A DNA stretch of 64,000 bases from Aptenodytes patagonicus (lineage: Eukaryota > Chordata > Aves > Sphenisciformes > Spheniscidae), in contig NC_134982.1 of NCBI RefSeq assembly GCF_965638725.1, positions 77,018,155 through 77,082,154 on the forward strand, read 5' to 3'. Under the pieces are notes generated by a model. That model worked only from the letters and a program-made list of their open reading frames with translations. It ran no database searches and was not told the DNA's origin. Numbering within the stretch: position 1 is the stretch's first letter; every line of letters starts with the position of its first letter. The position numbers and the translations under genes are program-made. Shown in pieces: positions 1 to 9,123 of this stretch.

Positions 1-1808
1 GGGAGATGGCATCATTATTCACCTGTTTCACCTATATGACATGGTATGGGTATTTTGTGACATCAATTTGTTCTTTGGCAGTCTTCACTGTGGTGCCAGC
101 TGTTAGCATCTGAATAAGTCTGTTTTCTTATGTATTGTACACCAGTATTGTTTTCCGCCACCGCCCTGTAGCAATCAGTAATCCTGTGCAAAAAGACAGC
201 AATAGTGCAATTAACTTCTGACAATAGTATAAATTTTGGCTTGTTAAAACAAGGATTATTAATATTCCCAGAGATAATCACCCTAACCTAGTTTAGCCAA
301 GCATAAAGTATAATAAAATACAGCCATGTAAATCTGATAGCAAATATTAAAGCTCACATAAAGCAACAGAAAATTTGGAAGGAAAGTATAATAAATTGAT
401 GGTCTTTAATCATACTTCAGGATACATACTGCTGGAATTCTTCATTAACTTTAAAGCCAGCAACAGCACCTAGTGTGTAATGATGATCGTAATCTCTCAC
501 ACTCTGAAATCAAGATGCCAGCACAAAAGACCTTGACATTAAACAACATGAGGTTCTGCTTTGTGGCTGAACTTTTTATCTTCATAGCTTTATTTCCCCC
601 CCCTTTTTTAGGCTGGAAGGGACAATTTAGTCTAGTTGTTTATTATGACCCATTCCATAGCAAAAGCCAAAGAGCGATACAGAGTTATTTCTGCATCAAA
701 CCTATAACTTGCCATGAAAAATGAACTGTAGAGATTTCCTTTTTTGTTCTTCCAAAAAATAAACAATACAAAGGGGCTGATAAAATCTATTTCCACTCAT
801 TAATGCCTCAGCCCAAAATTACTGGTTTCTTCTGCAATGATCCTGGTGATGTGGTTTGGAAAACAGCTGACCCCCATGAAAAAACATCTATGGCTACAGG
901 TAAAGCAGTAGAGGTCACCTGTGCAGCACCAGAACACAGCCCGATCACTAGCTTGTGATGATCCATTGTATTTAATTATCTGTGTGATTCCTGCAGAGTT
1001 TTCACCTGTGCCAATCCAAGCTGGAGTGCTGGAAATTACCAGTCACAAAGGAACACCACCTGAGAAAAAGAAGCAGCAAAAAAAGACAAACAGTTCAACA
1101 CAAGCTTCATAATGACCACATATTTTGAGATCCAGCAGGCTGCTGCCTGGTCCATGCAGGAAAATGACGAATGCTGTTTAACATTTTGCTTGAACAGTTT
1201 TTCCTTTCAGAAAACTATTTGCAATACAATAATGAGAAAAGCAGAGCGGTGGAGAGAAGCATTTTATAAGGCTGATTACCTTTCTAGGGTATATCATTTG
1301 ATACACACTTTGTTTATCCAGAGTGAATTCAGTGGTTAAAAAGATTAATTGAGCCTATTTTATGTTACTTGTACATGCTTTCACAGAGGAAGTGACTTGT
1401 GTTTTTTCTTATTGACTCACGCACAAGAGCCTGCAATACCAGGAGCAGCAAAATGACTTTCCTAAATTTAGCAGTTCATAAATCTTAGAAGACGCCAGCC
1501 CATCCAGTGGTTTTTTTTCCCCTCCTTTCTTTCAGGTCTTTCTCATACGTCCAAAAAAACTAAATGTGCATGCAGGAGATGCACAGTATCTGCCTTTGCT
1601 TTTCTGCTCTGCTCTTCCAGGGTACAATAGGCATCTGACAGCTCACTCATGCTCTCTCCCTCTCCCTCTCTTTCCCCATAAACACGTCTGCAGGTGTGCA
1701 AGCACATACATACATACGTACATTTTTTCTGCTTCAGCTAATGAAGGAGAAGAAGTTACTGTGATTTCAAGGTACAAAGCCCTGTGGTTTGAAGGAGTCC
1801 TGTGATCT
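1..1808. other. Intergenic, no gene recognised
   Basis: Mixed-composition non-coding DNA. The open frames are short (under 85 codons) and show no family signature. A pyrimidine-rich CTCTCC-type tract and a short CATA repeat lie at about 1655-1720. Nothing else is supported. Confidence 0.6.
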
Positions 1809-1933
1809 TGTTCATGTAGGTGGCCGAGGATCAAACTGTTATTATCCCAACTACACTCACCAGGTGAATGATCTTAAAAAAAGGTGTCTCACAGCTCTGC
1901 ATCTCTTTGCCCCTACGCATTTCATTTTCATCT
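1809..1933 (+). repeat. Unidentified dispersed repeat, copy A
   Basis: This ~125-bp stretch matches the reverse complement of 6071-6198. Shared blocks include TTCATGTAGG, GGATCAAACT, GGTGAATGATCTTAAAAAAA and TTCATTTTCATCT in the same order. By eye the first 70 bp are about 85% identical, and the A-rich and pyrimidine-rich second half is more diverged. I do not recognise the family. It could be an old SINE or DNA-transposon fragment, or the arm of a local inverted duplication. The two copies face opposite ways and bracket the decayed TOPORS-like gene. Confidence 0.7.
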
Positions 1934-4026
1934 CAATGACCTGGACAGCAGCTTGTCACTTAGTTCAGGCTTGTTCTGTGCATAACATACTGGATACCTA
2001 ATCTCTAAGGGCTACAGGTTTTCAAAAGATAAATAGTAATATTGCCATACATACTGGTTCACATGTTTCTGATGAGTGGCCAGCCACATTATTCATCAGG
2101 ATTAAGGACTAACTTAGTTGCATGCTGGTTCACTCTACACCTCATATCCTAGACCTAAGTGTTTAACAGCATCCCAAGGAGGGGAGCTTTTCCTCTACTT
2201 TCCACCGGCCTTTGCTAATCCAGAAGACTTGCCCCAGTTAATTTAGTTCCCCTTTTGGAGACCACTGAAAATGTACCTACATGAGCAGGTTACCTAGCTA
2301 GGCTCGTCACTCCATGGCAAAGGCTGTGAAAGCTATTGAACTGCAGATAGACCCAGCCTGCTGCAAAGTGAGACTTGAAAATTCTTGAAACTGAGGCACC
2401 AAGCATCTCTGACACTGCCAATGACTGATCTACCAACTAATAAAATGTTCAACAGGTATGCATGCTAGCAGCACCGGTATTTTCTGCGGCCAGCCTTTGG
2501 ATGCTGGTCCAGTTCAGAGGCAGGAATGTACACTGCAACATGCTTCTTCCCCAGAGAATTTCTCTACAATGACATGAACAACGTACCCATGGAATGTCCC
2601 TTCGTCTTTAAGTATGCATTTGAAGCACAGAAGGTGGATGCTAAAGGAAGAGAGCCCTTTGCAGTGCAGTCTGGATTATTACCTATTCCTTACAGAATGG
2701 TCCTCAAATGAGACCCCAGTCCTGTATTGACAGGCTCTGCACACATGCAGAGCAAGAGATACCCTTGGTGGATTTATCTGTCCACACGTCTCACCTGAGA
2801 TTTCAAGGTACTCCAGGTCTAGCAGATAAAACACCTTCTTTCTCAAAAGGCACCTGGAAGCCAGGCAGAGTATCCAGGGAATCTCAAACGGCCCCAGATA
2901 ATGTTATGTGGGCCGCTAAATCCAGCACTATTGCCAGCAGAAGTCTTCTTGCCTAAGCCTACAAAATTACACCAGGTGAACCCTGGAAGAGGTGTAATAG
3001 GTCTCATTCTTATTCAGAGCCGATTAATGCAGCTCGGTTCTCTTCAGCAGAAGTGGGTTGCTTGATAGCAGCTGATGCTGTGAATCAGCTTGCTTATTCC
3101 CACTTTGCAGGTGGGTACAGAAGAAGTGATGAGCTGGTTTACCCAAAGCAGCACTGGGAAGCCATGGCTGCCTGTGGCAGGCTTCTGATTTCCTAAGGTG
3201 AGCTCACTGCCCTAGACACGGAAGACAATCCTTTGCATTTTAATGCCAATTTCCTAATAATGCATGTTACAAAAAACAGCCAGATGAAGTTTCCCACAGT
3301 GTAAATGTCTCTTTGAAATATTGATAAATGCTTTTGACAGCTTGCTTTTTTCTAGTGTTTGCAGCACATCCCATGCAGCATGCAGCTCCCTGCGTCACTG
3401 AGCTGTACAGGGCACTGTCGCTGCCAGCAGCAGGGCACCAGCTCTGCTCCGAGTGTGCAAGGCCTCCCAGCTGGGGCTGCTCAGCCTTGTTCTGCCATGG
3501 AGCAGGGCTTTCGCTGGGATTACCTGCCAAAATCAGCAGCAGGCGCAGCCCCGTTTTTACACAGAGCGGCACCAAGCCATGGTGCTACGTACTGAGGCGA
3601 TACTGAGCAGCGTGGGCTGGCTGGGGAGCCAAGCCCCGAGACGTGGGGGCAGAGGGTGAGGTGCGGAGGTGGCCAGGCCTGGGGTGATGAGCGATGGGGT
3701 GCAGGCTGGCCCTGGAGACCCACTGGCTGCAAACACTTCCCCTGGAACCAGCCACCAAGATGCAGCCCTGGAGCTGAGCAGAACTCACTCTCGGGGGAGA
3801 AACAAAGAAATAGCACCTGGGCAATCTGGAAGGAGCCATCAGCATTAACATCCCACCCCCTCCCCAGCAAAGGGCTGTGCAGTTGTACCCCAGCTCCCTC
3901 CAGACCGTCCCATCGAGCACAGGCTGCAGCGGACACTGAAGGGTGGGCACAGGCATCAAAGGCAGCCTGGGTGGGGACAGCAACGCCACCCGCACCATTA
4001 GTGACACCGAGACTTCTCCTGTAGTC
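1934..4026. other. Intergenic, GC rising toward 4 kb, no gene recognised
   Basis: No recognisable coding sequence. From about 3,350 the sequence becomes GC-rich, which opens many overlapping frames on both strands (for example 3520-4024). None has a domain signature, so I treat them as compositional. The right end abuts the polyadenylation signals of the minus-strand TOPORS-like gene. Confidence 0.5.
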
Positions 4027-4040
4027 TTTATTCCTTTATT
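4027..4040 (-). terminator. Two AATAAA polyadenylation signals for the TOPORS-like gene
   Basis: On the minus strand AATAAA occurs at 4040-4035 and again at 4032-4027. These sit about 65 bp downstream of the longest open frame of the TOPORS-like gene and about 500 bp after its frame-shifted stop. Paired signals just past the coding region suggest that a minus-strand transcription unit ended here. Confidence 0.5.
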
Positions 4041-4105
4041 TTCTTTCTCTAATAAGTAGATTGAGGTGACTAACGAGAGCCTCCTGATGTGCTTCAGCCC
4101 TCATT

Positions 4106-5116
4106 TCACCAGCCCCTGGGGCACCTGCCTAGTGCTGCCGGTGCAGCGGCCTCTTGCAGGGCTCTGGAGAGTCCTGGGGGCCAAGGGCCCTCCTCTTTGG
4201 CGGTCCCTGCCCCGGCCAGGAGCGGAGGGGCTGGAGCTGCAGCCCTGAGCAGAGATACCTGCCGCCGCTGCCTCCCCCGGCTCCTCCTGGGGCTGCTCCT
4301 GCTCTGCAGGGATGGGCGCAGATGGGGGGTGGCAAAGACCCCCGCGGAGGGCGGCCTCCAACATGCCAGCTTCCTCCTCCCCATTGGAGCCTGCAGGGCT
4401 GCCGGAGGAGGCCAGGTAGGGGGCAGGAGTCCCGGGAGTGTCCCCCCCCGGGAGATGGTGGGGGCTGGCTGCAGGGCTATCATCCTACCCCCTGGCATCC
4501 TACCCCTACCTGGTCCAGGTGCCAGCAGATCTCCCTGCCTCACAGGCGCACGGCGGCAGTGATGAGCTGGCGGACAAATGTCCCCGTGTGTTCTAGCAGG
4601 CAGTTCTGCAGCTGCCACACCATTGTCTAGCCCCCAGAGGCACAGGTGGGCCACCATGGTGCCCTCTCTGGCAGCCACCTCCCACCACTGGTCCTCGGCG
4701 AGCACCCTGAGCTTCTGTCGCAGCCACAGCAGGAGGGGCGTGATGTTATTTGGGTGGCTCTTGAAAAAGTCTGCCCAGACCTCAGGAGGGAAGCTGTCCA
4801 CATGAGCCCTGGGCTCCAGCCCCACAGCCCCCTGCTCATCCTGGCGGTCTTCAGCAGATGGCTTTGCGGGGCCTGGGACATCGAACACCAAATAATCGTC
4901 ATCTGACCACACCAAGAACAAGATGGCCATCGTCACCGACCTGCACAGGGGGCAGTTTGGCTTCTGCCATGCCCAGCGCAGTGCACAGCCTAAGCAAAAT
5001 TTGTGGAAGCAGGGTGACATGTAGGCAACATCATCTTGATCGTCGTGGCAGATGGGGCAGCTCCACTCACTCTCAGTGGCCAAGCTCTCTGCACGCTGTG
5101 GTGCGCTGGGGAGCAC
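4106..5116 (-). pseudogene. TOPORS-like RING-finger E3 ligase gene, probably decayed
   Basis: Read on the minus strand, the frame encodes a complete C3HC4 RING: CPIC, then C-F-H-K-F-C, LGC and CPLC, at residues about 20-58 counted from 5116. Its layout is closest to that of TOPORS. After an acidic linker, residues about 107-160 (PPEVWADFF ... LLLWLRQKL) match the TOPORS region downstream of its RING (AEFFRRNP ... VPWLKREL). This pair of domains marks it as a TOPORS paralogue, a RING E3 family that I recall being multicopy in birds. Two defects are visible. There is no ATG ahead of the RING in frame: the likely ancestral start codon reads TTG at 5083-5081 (LATESEW), and the frame opens only at a GTG. 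At about 4626 the homology jumps to another frame (WQLQNCLLEHTG), which ends at a TGA at 4542-4540. The remaining Pro/Arg-rich open frame to 4106 is then probably not real protein. A start in an unseen upstream exon is possible; acceptor-like TTTTGCAG lies near 5163. It has the same orientation as TOPORS, 4 kb downstream. Confidence 0.7.
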
Positions 5117-5162
5117 TGAGGATGAGGAGCTGCTCCCTCGTCAGTGGCAGGTGTCGTGTGCT

Positions 5163-6070
5163 GCAAAAGGGAGAGAGGCCACAGTCACTTGCTGTCGCAG
5201 GGAGGGGAGGAAGAAATGCCTCCAGTCCCCGTGGTTTCCCAGGGCTCCCCGCTAACCAGGGCCAGGCTTGGGCTGTGGAGCTGGCAGCTCCCCGAGCCCC
5301 ATTGCCTGCCCCATGGCTGCCCCATGGCTGCCCTGGGGGAACTTTTCCCCCGCACAGCTCACCTCCACTGCTGCAAGCACACCCCACAGTGCCCGGCTGC
5401 GTGAACCAGGAGGCAGGGCCAGGGAAAAACAGGGGATGGCTCCGGGACGGGCACCGAGAGCTGCCGATGGCAGGCCCCAAAGCACCACCCAGCACCAGGA
5501 GAAGCCTCGCAGGCACGCTCAGCAGGAGTCCTGTCACGAGCCAGACTGGGCCAGGCTCTGCTGGTACCCGAAGAGAAGCAGCAATGGACGTGAGGTCACA
5601 GTCCATCGTTTGGTGATGTCAGAGCCCACCGCTTACCCACAGTGACGACACAATGGCCCATCTGTCCCCGCAGAGCTTGCCCAGGCAGTAATCTGTCCGG
5701 CTTCCAGTGAAGGACTGTTCTTACCACAAAAAATTGCTTTCTTATGTTGAGATAAATCCTCTCCCAGTGGAGAGGAGAGCAGTTAAGAGCACCTGACGGA
5801 AGCAGAGGAGCAGCATGGGCAGAGCACAGGGGAAACCAGAGGAAACACCTGCACACGCACACCCTTGGGTGCAATCCCACTCACATCCCTCCTGGTGTGC
5901 AGGTCCCCAGCCGGCAGGACAGAGGCCCTGGAGAGATGGGGTTCCCGAAGCAGGAACGGTCAACCAAGGAGACACCCTTTGCCCTTGGACAGCTCGTGGG
6001 CCACCAGCCTGCCTTCCTGCTGGAAGCTGCTGGGCCACCAGGCCAGTTGTCCTCTCTATCCAAATAGCCA
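5163..6070. other. Upstream flank of the TOPORS-like gene
   Basis: GC-rich DNA in which many frames are open on both strands without any recognisable domain. If the TOPORS-like gene is spliced, its 5' exon and promoter should lie here on the minus strand, but I could not identify them. Confidence 0.35.
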
Positions 6071-6198
6071 AGATGAAAATGAAGTGTGGAGGCGGAAAAA
6101 AGGTGCAGGGCAGTGAAAGAATTTTTTTTTAAGATCATTCACCTTGTGAGCGTAGTTGCAAGAAATAATAGTTTGATCCATGGCCGCCTACATGAACA
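6071..6198 (-). repeat. Unidentified dispersed repeat, copy B (inverted relative to copy A)
   Basis: The reverse complement of this stretch matches 1809-1933 over its whole length, including TTCATGTAGG, GGATCAAACT, GTGAATGATCTTAAAAAAA and TTCATTTTCATCT. It is the second arm of a widely spaced inverted pair (about 4.1 kb apart). The family is not recognised. Confidence 0.7.
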
Positions 6199-6605
6199 TG
6201 CTGCGCTTCCTGCCTGGGATGTGCAAATCCCTCTTCCGGGGCTGGGGGAGGCAGGGTGGTGGCCACTTCCCACCCTAGGCCAGGTCTTGCTCCCTCCTCC
6301 TCCATCATCCTGGGGAGGTACAAAGCTCACCTCAGTCCATCCACAGCACAGACAGCAGCTGTCTAGGAGGACAGCACCTCCTCCGTAACACTGGCGAGGT
6401 CCCCGATGGTGGGAGCTTGGGCCTGGGTATCAGGAAGAGTTTCCCCTCCCTCAGGTGTGGTGCCGCCCATTTTATGATCAGTGGCTGGTAACACTGGACA
6501 GACAGACCTTGGCAATACAGAGCTCTGTACACATCTCCTCCTCTACCAGCCCTGAAGACTGATCTTCCGCACCAGCCTGACCTTCTTGTGAGAACACTCA
6601 TTCTC

Positions 6606-6925
6606 TCAGGAATCCTTCCATCTCTCTGCCATTGCAGCAAATGGCTCAACAACCTCTCCAAAAATCTCCCATGCTTCAGAAAGAATAGCACTCTTGGAAG
6701 TGAGGAAAACCTTAGGTGCGGTGTCACCTCGTTTATCCAGAATGGTTATGAAATTACCATCCCTTGCAGGTAATGAAGGAGACTGCAACACATGTTCAGT
6801 AGCTTGCTGAAATGACTCAATGGGATTTAGACACAGAGTCTTCAGTGCTGTCCAATGTGCTCATCACTATTTTTGCACACACAATCAACTAACAGCTGAC
6901 ACGTGGGATCCACATCTGTCAAGCC
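6606..6925 (-). other. Unidentified broken coding-like stretch
   Basis: On the minus strand, 6860-6606 is an 84-codon open run with protein-like composition (for example FITILDKRGDTAPKVFLTSK and AWEIFGEVVEPFAAMAERW), ending in TGA. Just upstream, a different frame (6922-6843) reads LTDVDPTCQLLVDCVCKNSD and would join it through a one-base frameshift near 6850. The coding-like signal stops at the edge of the LTR that begins at 6930, as if the insertion cut it. I do not recognise the family and assign no function. It may be an exon fragment of a decayed gene, or chance. Confidence 0.3.
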
Positions 6926-6929
6926 AGGT

Positions 6930-7942
6930 TGTACTGGGTTTACGTGGCAAGGTTTTGGTAGCAAGGAGTGCTGCAGGGTGGCCTCTGTGAGAAGAGACCA
7001 GGGGCTGCCCTGTGCCAGACACAGATGGTTCCAGCTGCCTTCAAAACAGACGCACTGCAGGACACAGCTAAGCCCATGAGCCATGCTGGTGGTGCCTCTG
7101 TGAAAACATACTTAAGAAAGAATGAAGAATGCTGCAGGGCAGCTGTGAGAGAGCGGAGTGAGAAAAACATGAGAGAAACAGCCCTGCAGGTCAAAAAAGA
7201 AGGAGCGGGAGGAGGAGGTGCTCCAGATTCCAAAGCAAAGATTCCCCTGCAGGCCCTGGAGACGACCATGGTGACACAGGCTCTCCCCCTGCAGCCCATG
7301 GAGGACCACAGGGGGGCAGATATCCACACTGCAACCCGTGGAAGACCCCACACCGGTGCAGGTGGAGATGCCCTGAAGGAAGCTACAGCCCACAGAGACC
7401 CCACACAGTAGCAGGCTCCTGGCAGGAGCTGCAGCCTGTGTTCAGGAGCCCACGCAGGAGCAGGCTTTCTGGCAAGACCTGTGACCCTGTGGGGAACCCA
7501 TGCTGTAGCAGTCTGTTCCTGAAGGATTGCCACCCTGTAGAAAGGACCCACGCTAGAGCAGAGGAACAGCGTAAGGAGGAAGGAGCAGCAGAGAGAGTGT
7601 TATACACTGACCACAACTCCCATTCCCCTGCACTGCTGGGGAGGACGTAGAAGAGTCAGGAATGAAGGACTGAAGTTGAGCCTGAGAAGAAGGGAGGGGA
7701 AGGTGGATTTAGTTTTGTCTTTGTTTCTCATCATCCTACTCAATTTTTAATTGGCAATAAATGAAATTAATTGTCCCTGAGTCTATTTAGCCTGTGACAG
7801 TAATTGTTAAGTGATCTCCCTGTCCTTATCTCAACCCACAAGCTTTCCCATCTTATTTTCTCCCCCATCCTGTGGAGGAGGGGAAGTGACAGAGCAGCTT
7901 GGTGGGTACCTGGAGGCAACCAGCCACGGTCAAACCCACCAC
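6930..7942 (+). mobile_element. Solo LTR of an avian endogenous retrovirus (ERVL-like)
   Basis: The element opens with TGTACTGGGTTTACGTGGCA and closes near GGTCAAACCCACCAC, a pair of ends I recognise from a common ~1-kb bird ERV LTR. It contains G/C-rich internal repeats built on variants of CCACGCAGGAGCAGG and an AATAAA at 7756-7761, followed by the U5-like block ATCTCAACCCACAAGC. No gag, pol or env sequence adjoins either end, so it is a solo LTR left by recombination. The last bases differ slightly from the expected terminal CA, and no clear target-site duplication was found. The family name is from memory. Confidence 0.75.
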
Positions 7943-8329
7943 TTATGGAGGCAGTAATACAGGAGAGGCAGAAGGCAACTTCCTGGTTCAGCCCTGAGAG
8001 CTACTGCTGTGCACACAGACCTAGAGAACAAGACCCTGCCTGAGCCCTGTGCCTTGCACATACATGCAGCAGGACACCTAGGGTGAGCTGAGCTGGGTGA
8101 ACGTCGCCCGAAGCAAGGAGGTCAGGAGGAGCTGCGCTATGGCCGAGGCTACAGACAAGACGGATGTCTTCAAGTATGTAGTGGTAGGGCATACAGAAGA
8201 GGAAAACAGGCTCGAGAGTTGCACAGCAATAGGACGCAAGGTAGAAGACACAGACTGCAACAAGGGAAATACAAAGAAGAAATCTGGAAAAAAAATGTTT
8301 CCCAGGGGAATACTCAAACATTAGAAGAG
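7943..8329. other. Short intergenic stretch, nothing recognised
   Basis: Lies between the LTR and a CR1 relic. The open frames here (up to about 110 codons on the minus strand) show no family signature. Confidence 0.4.
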
Positions 8330-8463
8330 GTAGCACAGAGAGGCCATCCAGCTTTGGGAATATTGAAAACTGAACAAATCCTGAGCAATTTGATCAAAGT
8401 TGTTCCTGCTTTCAGTGAAGGCTGGGACCTGACGACCTCCAGAGGTCCCTTCCAAACTGGAGT
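8330..8463 (+). repeat. CR1 LINE 3'-end relic
   Basis: The order GGAATATTGAAAAC, GAGCAATTTGATC, GACGACCTCCAGAGGTCCCT and TCCAAACT follows the end of the CR1 ORF2 and the start of its 3' UTR. It is diverged, 5'-truncated to about 130 bp and lacks the terminal octamer repeats, so it is an old copy. Confidence 0.7.
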
Positions 8464-8594
8464 ACTCCTGACAGCATGAACTTCCAACGGTCTGTACCAG
8501 TAAGACACCCAAAACCGAAAGATAAATGTTCTGTTTGCAAAGTACACAGTCCACACATTTAAATTCATTAAAAAAACCAAAAAAGTCTTATTGC

Positions 8595-8600
8595 TTTATT
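8595..8600 (-). terminator. Candidate TOPORS polyadenylation signal
   Basis: AATAAA on the minus strand, about 520 bp downstream of the TOPORS stop codon. It is the nearest canonical signal I noticed, which implies a 3' UTR of roughly half a kilobase. Alternative sites further left are possible. Confidence 0.5.
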
Positions 8601-9123
8601 CAGATTTTGACATAGCTCACTTTTACGTTACTGGAAGTCCTATGGAAGATCTATACAGAAACCGCTGACTACTTTTCAGCAGAGATCAACTTAAACCAAA
8701 TAGATTAAAACAACAGTAGAATTCAACCTGAATAATTTCTTATGAACTAAGCAATTTTTTCTTTGTCTAAGAATAGCAATCCCCATAAACTGCATTTTCT
8801 GGCTTTTGGTTTGGGCTCCTTTTTTGTTGTTTGTTTTAAACAAAACTTTGAAATACTCTGTGGATATATTTTACATACTACAAGAATACAGAATGGCTTT
8901 ATGAAATTACAACTTCCAAACAGCCTTCTGAGAAACTTTAAAAGTTACGTACTAGCAATATTCTATCTTGTTTGACTTAAAAGTGCATACACATTCAAAG
9001 GTTTTACACATTTCCCAGACATCTTTTAACATACACAAATCACATCAGGTGTTCTCATTCTCAAGGGGAAAAAAGTAATTAAAAGGAATTCACAATTTTA
9101 AGAAGTGTTCTGTGGAACGCGTG

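Noticed and set aside
4154-4630. Plus-strand frames opposite the TOPORS-like gene
   Set aside because: Antisense shadows of a GC-rich coding region; no domain.
7112-7551. Minus-strand frames of 90-200 codons
   Set aside because: They lie inside the ERV LTR and reflect its internal GC-rich repeats.
1-9000. RIGI (DDX58) exons, expected left of TOPORS by human synteny
   Set aside because: No CARD or helicase motif was recognised on the minus strand; the gene may begin beyond the window or be absent in this lineage.
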